This document shows positions 16,822 to 25,115 of a DNA stretch of 64,000 nucleotides, one piece after another. The stretch lies in contig CALNYZ010000018.1 of NCBI GenBank assembly GCA_942490945.1, forward strand, positions 434,001 to 498,000, written 5' to 3'. Under the pieces are notes generated by a model. That model made no database searches and was not told the origin of the DNA. It saw only the letters and a list, made by a program, of their open reading frames with translations. Source of the DNA: CALNYZ01 sp942490945. Lineage in GTDB: Bacteria > Pseudomonadota > Gammaproteobacteria > UBA6429 > Thiohalophilaceae. Each line of letters starts with the position of its first letter. Position 1 is the stretch's first letter. The position numbers and the translations under genes were made by a program.

Positions 16822-18390
16822 ATGGTGTACACCAAGAAATCGCCTGCGTTGCTAATTATCGGTCTGATTATGCTAGCCATATGGTTCCTGGCTTCTAACG
16901 GCATGTTAGCCCCGGTTATTGAGCACCTCGGCGGAAAAAAATATAAATATCTAGGCGAGATGAGCAACATGAGCCTGTACTTCGGCGTCATAGCCGCAGC
17001 TATTGGTGCATGGCAATTGTTCGGAAAGCATAAGGAAGGTTCGTGGGATTACTATTCCTCGACGATTGCAGGTGGCATGTTCATTCTGTTGATCGCAATG
17101 TTGGTGCGCTGGTTTATTGCACCTGAAATTGCCGTCATCAGTAAAAGCATGGGCACCATCGGTGATACCGGCAAACATCTTCATACCATACTGGGTCTGA
17201 ATTATGTGGTACTCGGGATTGTTACCGGTATTGTGATCGTAAACGTGTTCAAGATTCCGGAATGGGCACAGAATGGTGTGCGATTATCACGGTTAGGCTT
17301 GAAAACCGGCGTAATCTTGCTGGGCACCTTGTACAGCGCGGCGGAACTGAAAAACCTGGGCGGCCTTTCTATCATTATGATTGGTTTCTTCGTTTTGGGA
17401 TCAGTCGGCATGGTGTTGTGGATCGGTGCACGCAGAAACATACCAAATTCTATGGGCGGTGTATTGTCCGCAGGTATGGGTGTGTGTGGTGTGTCAGCGA
17501 CTGTAGCGGCTGCGCCAGTGGTTCAGGCGAAGTCTGTTGAAATCGCTTATACCATTGGTACCATCCTGATCTGGGGTGTGGCATGTATGTTCGTATTCCC
17601 GATCATCGGCCATCTTCTGGGTATGACACATGTGCAATTCGGTGCATGGGCAGGCACGGGTATTCTGAATTCGGCGCAAGTCGCGGGTGCAGCACTCGCA
17701 TACCAGCCAAATGGTATTGAAACCCTGAAGGTTGCAGAGATCTTCAATATCACACGCGTACTTGTCTTACCGATCATCGTGTTGTGGTTAGCCGTTTGGT
17801 ACGTACAACGTGAAGGTGAGCAGGCAGAAAAAGTTAATGTTGGTGCAGTGATTTTCCAGAAATTCCCTGTATTCGTACTCGGCTTTATTCTGTTATTCGC
17901 ACTGTCTTCTACTGGTATATTTGCTCCGGCAAATCACTATAAAGGCAAGTATTTTGACAACAATATCAAGTCGTCAAAAATGCTCAAGGCCGAAGACAAG
18001 GCGTTACTGCAATCTGAATTTGCGAAAATTCAACGTGCAGACAGACAGGCAGCCGTACAGGCTTTGATGGACAACGGCAAAATCATGTCTATTGCGCATG
18101 ATGACGCAATCCGTGGTCTGGTCAATGCGAAGGTCCTGTCCAAGAAATCCAACGGTGTACTAAAAGGCGCACATAAAGCTGTTCGACACACAGCGAAGAA
18201 AATTAAAGCCTTCCGTAACTGGATTGTCTGGCTGTTTGCATTCGGTCTGGTTGGTCTGGGTATGCAAATCACGATCAAGTCGATGAAACAGGCCGGTGGT
18301 CAGCCAGCTGTTATCGGCGGTATTGTAGGTTTTGCAAAAGCTGCCTTGTCACTGATCGTCGTGATGATGCTCGTTCAGACAACTATTTAA
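16822..18390 (+). CDS. YeiH-like putative sulfate exporter family transporter with large insertion
   Basis: A 522-residue polytopic membrane protein of the YeiH (UPF0324) family, recognised by GLKTGVILLGTLYS, GGVLSAGMGVCGVSATVAAAP-type and GILNSAQVAGAALAY segments. Usual members have about 340-360 residues. Here there is an extra N-terminal membrane region and a hydrophilic, Lys-rich insertion of about 105 residues (roughly 370-475) before the last two membrane segments. Some members are annotated as sulfate exporters, but transport substrates are poorly proven. The next genes are a 41-residue membrane protein and a universal stress protein. An optimal TAGGAGGA ribosome site suggests high expression. 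Confidence 0.85.
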   Translation: MVYTKKSPALLIIGLIMLAIWFLASNGMLAPVIEHLGGKKYKYLGEMSNMSLYFGVIAAAIGAWQLFGKHKEGSWDYYSSTIAGGMFILLIAMLVRWFIAPEIAVISKSMGTIGDTGKHLHTILGLNYVVLGIVTGIVIVNVFKIPEWAQNGVRLSRLGLKTGVILLGTLYSAAELKNLGGLSIIMIGFFVLGSVGMVLWIGARRNIPNSMGGVLSAGMGVCGVSATVAAAPVVQAKSVEIAYTIGTILIWGVACMFVFPIIGHLLGMTHVQFGAWAGTGILNSAQVAGAALAYQPNGIETLKVAEIFNITRVLVLPIIVLWLAVWYVQREGEQAEKVNVGAVIFQKFPVFVLGFILLFALSSTGIFAPANHYKGKYFDNNIKSSKMLKAEDKALLQSEFAKIQRADRQAAVQALMDNGKIMSIAHDDAIRGLVNAKVLSKKSNGVLKGAHKAVRHTAKKIKAFRNWIVWLFAFGLVGLGMQITIKSMKQAGGQPAVIGGIVGFAKAALSLIVVMMLVQTTI

Positions 18391-18406
18391 CTCGAGGTAA
18401 CAGAAA

Positions 18407-18532
18407 ATGAGTGAAGAAAAAAACTTCGATCGTGGTTCGGCGTTGTCAATTTTTGGCAGTGACCGTAGGGAAGACTTTATGGCATTGTTCTTTGCCCTGG
18501 CAATTGCCCTTGGCGTTTACATTGCGTATTAA
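18407..18532 (+). CDS. 41-residue single-span membrane protein
   Basis: A short gene 16 nt after the YeiH-like gene, with GAGGTAA as ribosome site 7 nt before its ATG. The product is 41 residues: a charged N-terminus (MSEEKNFDRGSALSIFG), then SDRREDF and one membrane helix (MALFFALAIALGVYIAY) ending at the C-terminus. A terminator follows directly, so the small protein closes a two-gene transcript. Such partners often stabilise or regulate a transporter; that is inference. It is too short to be found by usual length cut-offs. Confidence 0.7.
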   Translation: MSEEKNFDRGSALSIFGSDRREDFMALFFALAIALGVYIAY

Positions 18533-18555
18533 AGTCACAGAGTAAACCAACTATT

Positions 18556-18597
18556 CCGGCGTCCACCTATTTTGTTCGGGCTGGACGCCGGTATTTT
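18556..18597 (+). terminator. terminator after the transporter and small membrane protein
   Basis: A perfect 10-bp stem, CCGGCGTCCA (18556-18565) with TGGACGCCGG (18582-18591), 16-nt loop, followed by TATTTTT. It separates the transporter pair from the universal stress protein gene and may allow partial read-through. Confidence 0.75.
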
Positions 18598-18613
18598 TCA
18601 GGAAAATAAGAAA

Positions 18614-19087
18614 ATGAATACTTCAAATCAGGTTTTATTAGCCAGTCATGGTAGTGATGGAGCCATGGCAGCTGAACAAATGGCTATCAGAATGTGTTGT
18701 GCACAAGGGGCGCGACTCCACCATCTCATCGTTGTGCCAACACTGTGGGAAGGCATGACAGGCGACGACTGGTTAAATAACGGGTCAACGCGTGATACTT
18801 TCCGTCGATATCTGGAAACAGAGCTCGGCAAGGAAGTGGATGAACATATTGCGCGAGTTAAATCGCTTGCTGAAGAACAGGGGCTCTATTACACAAATGA
18901 AATCGTGCTGGGCGAACCCGATGAGTGTTTGTTAAAAGCGGCAAGTAAAGATGAATACGAGCTTATCGTAGTCGGCTCGGCGCGTCCCAAAGGTATTCCG
19001 GGTTTGCGTTCACGCATGATGACGCCACCTGTTACACGTACATTACAGACTCCCGTTTTAATTGTGCCGTATCCAGAACATGAATGA
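18614..19087 (+). CDS. universal stress protein (UspA fold)
   Basis: A 157-residue single UspA domain. It begins VLLASHGSDGA and ends with the family pattern ELIVVGSARPKG, then a basic segment and TPVLIVPYP. The classic ATP-binding motif Gx2Gx9G(S/T) is not clearly intact (GSARPKGIPGLRS), so nucleotide binding is uncertain. The ATG at 18614 is chosen because AGGAAA lies about 9 nt upstream. The gene follows a terminator hairpin and overlaps the next gene by 8 nt. Confidence 0.85.
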   Translation: MNTSNQVLLASHGSDGAMAAEQMAIRMCCAQGARLHHLIVVPTLWEGMTGDDWLNNGSTRDTFRRYLETELGKEVDEHIARVKSLAEEQGLYYTNEIVLGEPDECLLKAASKDEYELIVVGSARPKGIPGLRSRMMTPPVTRTLQTPVLIVPYPEHE

Positions 19088-19739
19088 CATGACATTGGCT
19101 CCTGCCAGTACGCTGGCAGATGAAAAGAATCAGGCTGATGAAAATGATGCAGCATGGGCGTCGATTAATACACCTTTACATATTGATGCCATGCTGGTTT
19201 TTATTCAGGATGTGGAACGTTTGATTCGTATCAATCCGATGCTGGAATTTAAAAAATGGGAAAATCTGGGCGCGTCACAATATTATATGGCGGGACGCAA
19301 TACGAGTCAGGAAACTCCCTTTGAATTTGACACCGGCATAACCGTGCGACGTATCTCGAATGGTATTGAGCTCGAATATGACCGGGGCATCAAGGCAAGT
19401 ACCCTGATTGAGGTCGAAGCCATTGTCTGTGATAACAACAAACCCGGCTCCAAACTCACCATCACCGATTACTATGATCGACTGAGTGAAGATGATCGCA
19501 AGGAGCATCTTGATGAAGTGGATAAGAGCCTGGTGATTTGGGCGCGTGATCTGCAGAAATACCTCATCAACTGGCACCGTTGGTCAAAATTCAAAACCTG
19601 GCGCTGGTACATGAATCGGATCTGGTTACCGATGAAACCAACGGCGCGGCGCATCACCTATATGATGTTGTGGATTTCGGTGGTGGAGGTGGCCTTGATA
19701 GCCTTGGGTGCCGGCATATATTTTGTGGAGTATTATTGA
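19080..19739 (+). CDS. SRPBCC-like membrane-anchored protein, unknown function
   Basis: A 219-residue protein starting 8 nt before the universal stress protein stop, so the two are coupled. The middle (about 35-165) has alternating strands and looks like a START/SRPBCC ligand-binding fold, for example TGITVRRISNGIELEYDRGI; I base this on pattern, not a clear family match. One membrane helix lies near the C-terminus (MMLWISVVEVALIALGAGIYF), leaving the domain probably in the cytoplasm. Its place next to the YeiH-like transporter suggests a shared role. Confidence 0.65.
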   Translation: MNDMTLAPASTLADEKNQADENDAAWASINTPLHIDAMLVFIQDVERLIRINPMLEFKKWENLGASQYYMAGRNTSQETPFEFDTGITVRRISNGIELEYDRGIKASTLIEVEAIVCDNNKPGSKLTITDYYDRLSEDDRKEHLDEVDKSLVIWARDLQKYLINWHRWSKFKTWRWYMNRIWLPMKPTARRITYMMLWISVVEVALIALGAGIYFVEYY

Positions 19740-19942
19740 GCTCTCAGCAGCCGTATATTTACTCCAGCTTAATATTTCCAAGTAATTGATATTTATCATT
19801 TAAATATACATCTGTCTGGTGCAATTTAGCACCAGGCACGAATTTTTATATTTCCTCCAATAAAACTGAAGTTCCTGTTTCTTTGTCCGATATGGTTAAT
19901 AAGTATCACAACTTATTTCTCGCCATATACAGGGACAGATCG

Positions 19943-20113
19943 ATGAAGCGCGCCACAGCTAAACTATTGAAAAATGAAATATTTATCGTAATGATGAACG
20001 GTGTATTTGCCTATACAGCGTTTTGCGCAATCATTATGGCAACCCTGAATGTCCCGCCAGACGTCTTGCTTGACAGTAATATGGTTGAAGTTATCAAGAT
20101 TTTTGAGGGCTAG
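19943..20113 (+). CDS. small membrane protein, unknown function
   Basis: A 56-residue product with a basic N-terminus (MKRATAKLLK) and one hydrophobic segment (FIVMMNGVFAYTAFCAIIMA). AGGGA lies 8 nt before the ATG at 19943, which decides this start; an in-frame ATG at 19892 and TTG at 19883 lie upstream. No family is recognised. It is a stand-alone gene between the stress protein operon and the convergent OmpA-like gene. Confidence 0.5.
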   Translation: MKRATAKLLKNEIFIVMMNGVFAYTAFCAIIMATLNVPPDVLLDSNMVEVIKIFEG

Positions 20114-20164
20114 CAGAGTCTGTTTTTCCTTTATCAGGCTAGCCAGTAATAAATTCATCATTTC

Positions 20165-20199
20165 CAGAAAAAATCTTACCCTGAGCGACAGGGTAAGAT
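20165..20199 (-). terminator. distal terminator of the OmpA-like gene
   Basis: Read on the minus strand: an 11-bp perfect stem (ATCTTACCCTG at 20173-20183 with CAGGGTAAGAT at 20189-20199), 5-nt loop, then TTTTTTCTGG. It is the second of two terminators in a row after the OmpA-like gene. Confidence 0.8.
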
Positions 20200-20212
20200 G
20201 GCTGCGTTAAAT

Positions 20213-20277
20213 TAAAAAAAGAGCCGGGCGCAAGGCTGCTGTTGGAGAGTGTGGAGGTAGATATCGCGACCGGCTCT
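20213..20277 (-). terminator. proximal terminator of the OmpA-like gene
   Basis: On the minus strand AGAGCCGG (20277-20270) pairs with CCGGCTCT (20227-20220) and three further pairs follow after one mismatch; the tail is seven T. The loop is long, about 35-40 nt. It lies 10 nt after the OmpA-like stop. Confidence 0.6.
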
Positions 20278-20286
20278 GGTAGCCAA

Positions 20287-21024
20287 TCAGCGGCTACTAG
20301 TGAGGTTAACTTCTGCATCCCCGGCATCGGCACTTTTCAGATTCAGATAATCAAGTTCGACGCGGCGGTTTTCTGCATAATTCGCGACATCGTTTAATGG
20401 CTCTGCATCGCCTTTACCGATGACCTGTATTTGACCGGGATTGGCGCCATACTCAATCAGCATGTTGGCAACCGACAGGGCGCGTTCGCGACTCAAAAAT
20501 TCATTGTAAACTTTCGGGCCATGGCTATCCGTGTGGCCAATCACTTTCAACACCATGTCTTTATGTTTGCTCAGGTATTCTGCGTGTTGCATTAAAATGG
20601 CTTTCGATTCATTACTTAATTCATGCTTGTTAAATTTGAACTGAAACACCAGAGTCTGTGGCTTTGCTGTTTGATGCTCGCTGATGTCAATGGTCGGGAA
20701 TAATTCGTCGCGCTTGCTATTTTCAGCAACAGAATCAGCTGTAGTAGTTTGCGTTGTGGCAAAAGATTGATTGTCGTTATTTACAATCACAGGTGCCGAA
20801 GGTGGCGATGCTTTTGTCTGAGCAAGCTTGGCGGATGAATTGTCAGGAGTTGACAGATTTTTTGTTTCGGTTGCTTCAGACATCGGTGCCTGTTTTTCTG
20901 TTGTCTTGCTCTGTATTGTTGCCACGGCAGTGTCATCGGCGCGATGTGTTCCCTTGTCCGCGCAGCCTGACATGGCAAGAAATGGAGCCAGTGCAAATGA
21001 AGCGAGTAATAATTTATATTCCAT
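20287..21024 (-). CDS. OmpA-family lipoprotein
   Basis: A 245-residue protein with a lipoprotein signal (lipobox AMSGC, Cys 21), a Thr/Ser/Gln-rich linker to about residue 120, and a C-terminal OmpA peptidoglycan-binding domain (IGHTDSHGPKVYNEFLSRERA, then GKGDAEPLNDVANYAENRRVEL). The TDS...R pattern that grips diaminopimelate is intact. It should tether the outer membrane to peptidoglycan. It lies directly downstream of a sensor kinase of the dedicated-sortase type; such loci usually contain an OmpA-family protein, so it may be a functional relative, but its lipoprotein build is not proof. Two terminators follow. Confidence 0.88.
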   Translation of the reverse strand: MEYKLLLASFALAPFLAMSGCADKGTHRADDTAVATIQSKTTEKQAPMSEATETKNLSTPDNSSAKLAQTKASPPSAPVIVNNDNQSFATTQTTTADSVAENSKRDELFPTIDISEHQTAKPQTLVFQFKFNKHELSNESKAILMQHAEYLSKHKDMVLKVIGHTDSHGPKVYNEFLSRERALSVANMLIEYGANPGQIQVIGKGDAEPLNDVANYAENRRVELDYLNLKSADAGDAEVNLTSSR

Positions 21025-21189
21025 GTTGAAATCCTCTGTTTAAATTAATCCGGTTTGGGCTGTTTTCAGGTTGTATTTAAACGCAGGAATATGTAGCCGG
21101 GCTGGCGAAACTATGAATAGTTATGAATGAATAGTGATGAATTCTGACAAGGGTGACGATGCAAGATTATGGTGGGTGTTTTTACTGAA

Positions 21190-23364
21190 TTACGCCGATA
21201 ATTTTGGCAAGCAGATTTCAAATGTAACACCCGAATTATCATTGCGATTGAATGCGCGCACCTTGCCATGATGGAATTCACTGATCAGTCGCACGATATA
21301 CAGCCCGAGCCCCAGATGAGGCTGGTCGTCCTGTTTGTCGCGTACTGATACCATGGAATCAAACAGTTGCTGCTGCATGTGTTGTGGCAAAACCGGTCCC
21401 TGGTTGCTGACAGATAAAACCAGTTGTGAAGTGTTGCAGGATAATTCTGTTTCAATAGCTGTATCTGCTTTATGAAAAGAAATAGCATTGTTAACCAGCT
21501 TGTCAAAAAGTTGTGCAATCAGATCAGGTGATCCATTCAGCATGTATTGTTTGTGGTCGCCGTTTATGTGCAGTGAAAAGTTTGCTTGCCTGTTTGCCAG
21601 GCGATATCCTTCAATACACCCGGTAATAACATCAAGCAGATTAAAATCACGTCTGCTTTCACTCTGCAGGGTTTGTTCAAGACGTGTCGCCTCACTCATG
21701 CGCGTCAGAATATTATTAAGTCGAGCGATACCTTCCTGTGCACGGGCAAGATAGGTTGCAGATTGTTGTACATCGGTTTGCTGCAAGTTGTCGAGTGAAG
21801 AGCGTACCACCGTAATTGGCGTGCGTAGTTCATGTGCCAGTTTGCTGGCCATGGTTTCAAGATAACGGTTGTACTGCCTGAGGCGATTGAGCATATCAGC
21901 AATACTGCGGTTTAAATCCCCGATCTCATCCAGTGATTGGGTAACGGGTATATCGCCTTGTACCTTGCCATCATGACTGATTGCCGCTTCCGCCGAGTCA
22001 CGTAATTTTTTTACCCGGTAAGAAAGGCGTGATGCAAAGCCGAGTAATACAATCGTGGCAATAGCAAATGTCAGCATACTGAGATTAATAAGAATCTCCA
22101 TCGCCTGATTTTGCATTAACAATATATTATTGGTGGTTTCTTCAATAGCAATGACACCTACCACTTGTTTACCGTTATAAATCGGATGTGTGGCAGTGAT
22201 TATATTGGCACGCTTGTCAGGGCTCTGGCGCCAGCCAGTTGCCGGTTGTCCAGCCAGTGCCTTGTTGACTTCCGGTGTATCAAGGCGGGATGCCGCAGAC
22301 AAGTCGTCAGAAAAACTTGTAGATGGCTGCTGTAAAATAAGCTGATAAAAAAGATGTAAAATGCCGCTAAGAAAAGATCGATCGGTATTTTTTTTCGTGG
22401 TCAGTGCCTGCTCATAAAGCTCCGGCTCGCGTGAATCCTTCAGATTCCCAGTTAGTGCAATTACCCGATAGTTGTTGTCGAGTACCCAGGTGCGTGATGC
22501 CTTGCGTTTTAACCTGTCTAAAAGTGTCTCTACTTCAGGAGAGGGGATAACAATAGTCCCGAGTGTGGAGAGGTCGCTGATATCAGCTGTGGCGAGCAAG
22601 GCGTTGAGGTTGTAAGTCGTCACATCATCTACATCTGCTAAGGCAAAGGCAATCTTGTTACCCACCAGATCAAGTGGAATGCGAAATTCGACATTATATC
22701 CGCTCTCGGTTTGTTGCCATTCACCCTTGATACGGTATTCCGGTGCGCTTGCGCGACCACTTGCATAGTCTGCATCGAGTTGTTGTGCGCTTACCCAGCC
22801 GGGTGACTGGGTAGCAATCGCATAACGTACATATTCACCCTTGCTGTTTTCCATGCCGATGAGTATGTGGTCATTATGATCGAGTCGCAGACTGTTGGGT
22901 TGGCGATAAATAATCCTGTCGTCAGTGACTTTAATCAGACAGTATAAATAGTTTCGGTAATGTCCAATCTGCAGGGAAAATTGCATGCTGTGATGGGCAT
23001 TATTTTTCAACAAATCATTTTCGTGAGTAAAAGTTAATGTGCGTTCGGCATACACATCCCATTCATCATCGTATCCATCCAGTTGGATGGCTGAGGAGAG
23101 AGGACGCACATAGATGTGCTGATTAATATTGGTGACGGGAGTAGAGGTGGATGTCCGGGCAGAAAATATGCCGGCACGATCATGCAATACTGCGGCAACA
23201 ACACGAACCCGGTTAAGCAATTCTTCTTCAAGTTCGGAACGCAGATAGCTTTCCATTTCGTTGATATAACGATAACCAATAAACGGAATAATCAACAAAG
23301 TCAGGGTAACCAGCAGCAGCTTTTTACGAATAGTGAAATGCCAGCGGCGAACTTTTTTGTTCAT
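21190..23364 (-). CDS. sensor histidine kinase resembling the dedicated-sortase-system kinase
   Basis: A 724-residue membrane kinase. Residues 14-30 form a first membrane segment, followed by a large periplasmic sensor (about 35-430) whose AIQLDGYDDEWDVYAERTL start looks like a family-9 carbohydrate-binding fold; a second membrane segment (about 435-455) leads to HAMP and the kinase core. The H-box LAHELRTPITVV, N-box KLVNNAISF and G-boxes (LGLGLYIVR) are intact. Build and motifs match what I know of the proteobacterial dedicated sortase system kinase (PdsS). The regulator gene lies 21 nt upstream in the same operon. No sortase or sortase target is seen nearby. Confidence 0.82.
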   Translation of the reverse strand: MNKKVRRWHFTIRKKLLLVTLTLLIIPFIGYRYINEMESYLRSELEEELLNRVRVVAAVLHDRAGIFSARTSTSTPVTNINQHIYVRPLSSAIQLDGYDDEWDVYAERTLTFTHENDLLKNNAHHSMQFSLQIGHYRNYLYCLIKVTDDRIIYRQPNSLRLDHNDHILIGMENSKGEYVRYAIATQSPGWVSAQQLDADYASGRASAPEYRIKGEWQQTESGYNVEFRIPLDLVGNKIAFALADVDDVTTYNLNALLATADISDLSTLGTIVIPSPEVETLLDRLKRKASRTWVLDNNYRVIALTGNLKDSREPELYEQALTTKKNTDRSFLSGILHLFYQLILQQPSTSFSDDLSAASRLDTPEVNKALAGQPATGWRQSPDKRANIITATHPIYNGKQVVGVIAIEETTNNILLMQNQAMEILINLSMLTFAIATIVLLGFASRLSYRVKKLRDSAEAAISHDGKVQGDIPVTQSLDEIGDLNRSIADMLNRLRQYNRYLETMASKLAHELRTPITVVRSSLDNLQQTDVQQSATYLARAQEGIARLNNILTRMSEATRLEQTLQSESRRDFNLLDVITGCIEGYRLANRQANFSLHINGDHKQYMLNGSPDLIAQLFDKLVNNAISFHKADTAIETELSCNTSQLVLSVSNQGPVLPQHMQQQLFDSMVSVRDKQDDQPHLGLGLYIVRLISEFHHGKVRAFNRNDNSGVTFEICLPKLSA

Positions 23365-23385
23365 TATTTTTCTGCTTGCCCGGTA

Positions 23386-24084
23386 TTATGCAGCGGGTTC
23401 CACCCAGCGATAACCCATACCGTATACTGTATCAATTGCATCAAAGTGCACATCGATTTGCTGGAACTTTTTACGGATACGTTTTATGTGCGAGGTTATG
23501 GTTGCATCATCAACGACAATTTTTGCTTCGGCCATTAACTGATCGCGATTCTTTACATGCCCCGGACGATTACTCAGTGTGTAGACCATCCAGAATTCTG
23601 TCAATGTCAGATCAACCGGCAGCTCTTGCCAGGTCACGCGAAAGCGATTTTTATCAATCGACAACTTGCCACGATGCATGAGCTGTTCTGCATCAACCGG
23701 TGTCGTTAATATATCCAGGCGTCGAAAAAATGCCTGGATACGCGCACAAAGGTTGGGCAGGCTGATATCTTTTGTCAGGTAATCATCCGCACCCAGACGT
23801 AAACCGGAAATAGTATCCAGGTCGCTGTCACGTGCCGTCAAAAACATGATTGGCAGGCTGGCCGACATGGCGCGGAGTTGACGACAAAGTTCGAATCCGC
23901 CGTCGACATCATTTTCCAGACCAATATCAAGCAAGGCAAGATCAGGAAGCTGTCTGTTGAATCCGGCAAGGGCCTCGTTGCGGGTTGCAAACACCATTAC
24001 CTGGTAACCCTGTTTTTGCAGGGCATCGGCATAATTGGCGCGTATGGCCGGTTCGTCTTCGACTATGGCAATGGTGCGACTCAT
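23386..24084 (-). CDS. OmpR-family response regulator, partner of the sensor kinase
   Basis: A 232-residue regulator with receiver domain (about 1-120; phospho-acceptor Asp in LALLDIGLEND, acidic pair in IVEDEP, Lys in LTKDISLP) and a winged-helix domain (about 135-230) ending VYGMGYRWVEP. The ATG at 24084 is chosen since the family begins at SRTIAIVEDEP and GGAAG lies upstream; an in-frame ATG exists 24 nt earlier. It resembles the response regulator of the proteobacterial dedicated sortase system (PdsR). It is divergent from the unknown membrane gene at 24313, a possible target. Confidence 0.87.
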   Translation of the reverse strand: MSRTIAIVEDEPAIRANYADALQKQGYQVMVFATRNEALAGFNRQLPDLALLDIGLENDVDGGFELCRQLRAMSASLPIMFLTARDSDLDTISGLRLGADDYLTKDISLPNLCARIQAFFRRLDILTTPVDAEQLMHRGKLSIDKNRFRVTWQELPVDLTLTEFWMVYTLSNRPGHVKNRDQLMAEAKIVVDDATITSHIKRIRKKFQQIDVHFDAIDTVYGMGYRWVEPAA

Positions 24085-24312
24085 GGCAGCTTCCAGGTTA
24101 ATTTGCATTGTTATTTTGAATACACCTCTATCCTAGCATGTCTTTTTTCGAATGTGATCTGTGACTGTGTGATTGTCAGAATTCATCATTTTTTGCCACC
24201 CGCGTGTCCCGAATTTGTCCCGGGCTCGACAAGACTCAGGTGTTTAATTACAGGCACACAATCACTAATCGTAATCAGTTAGCAGGGTTACCGGGCACAT
24301 GAGGAGTTATAA

Positions 24313-24714
24313 ATGACAAAACAACCCAAAAAGCAGCAATTTATTGGCCGCGATATGCATAAAGAAGATGTAAATTCCGGATTCTGTGACTTACCCGGAA
24401 ATTGCAGGGCAAAAAGTCGGCAGCCGATCAAACATGTGTCCGCACAAACCGGACAGGATCAGACTTCCGACATATCAGAAAACAATGCTGCATCATCATG
24501 TGATGAGACGAATATTGAATTGCATGCTAAACGTGATATCGGAAATATTGTCAGTAGTTATGCTTTCGAAATTATTATAGCGGCAATCCTGTTTTTTATT
24601 GTTATCAGCAGCGCATTCAGTTATGAGCTGGCCAGACCACTATTACAACAGCAGGCGCAACAGGATTCATTGCTGGTTAAATTCTTCAGACCAGACGAGG
24701 AACTAAGCAAGTAA
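24313..24714 (+). CDS. unknown protein with C-terminal membrane helix
   Basis: A 133-residue protein with a hydrophilic N-terminal 75 residues (basic start, four Cys within the first 60) and one membrane helix at about residues 83-105 (FEIIIAAILFFIVISSAFSY), then a short charged tail. GAGGAG lies about 7 nt before the ATG. It is divergent from the response regulator gene and followed by another unknown gene. I do not recognise the family. Regulation by the neighbouring two-component system is a guess based only on position. Confidence 0.55.
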   Translation: MTKQPKKQQFIGRDMHKEDVNSGFCDLPGNCRAKSRQPIKHVSAQTGQDQTSDISENNAASSCDETNIELHAKRDIGNIVSSYAFEIIIAAILFFIVISSAFSYELARPLLQQQAQQDSLLVKFFRPDEELSK

Positions 24715-24774
24715 CAGAATGAAAAGCCAGTCAGATAATCGTAACAGTTAACCTTTAAATATTGGAGTAGTAAA

Positions 24775-25023
24775 ATGATTGAACATATATTATCAATAAA
24801 TATTAAAGCCAGAGACAAGACAATACTGGATAACCTGATTGTTACCGTTGAATCAAGCCAGGGTGATGGTAGTGAATTAAGTGCAGTAGAGATTTATTCA
24901 AAAGAATTGACGCAAGCGGAAAATACCTTATCAATCGAGGGGAATAACGCGGATATGTTACAAAATCAATTTAACGTGGATTGCTGGTTATCACCCTTTA
25001 ATTTCACACTTGATAAACAGTAA
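24775..25023 (+). CDS. small soluble protein, unknown function
   Basis: An 82-residue acidic protein with ribosome site TTGGAG about 7 nt before its ATG. No membrane segment or signal. It begins 60 nt after the preceding unknown gene and is followed, after 92 nt, by the 424-residue unknown gene, so the three may form an operon. No family recognised. A His, two Met and the single Cys show no metal-binding pattern. Confidence 0.45.
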   Translation: MIEHILSINIKARDKTILDNLIVTVESSQGDGSELSAVEIYSKELTQAENTLSIEGNNADMLQNQFNVDCWLSPFNFTLDKQ

Positions 25024-25115
25024 CACTCTGCATCGACAGGGAAAATTCGAATACATGACGTGATTCGTGTGACAGTGTTACACTGGTAGTTTGAAACTGG
25101 ACTACTGGCAACAGA

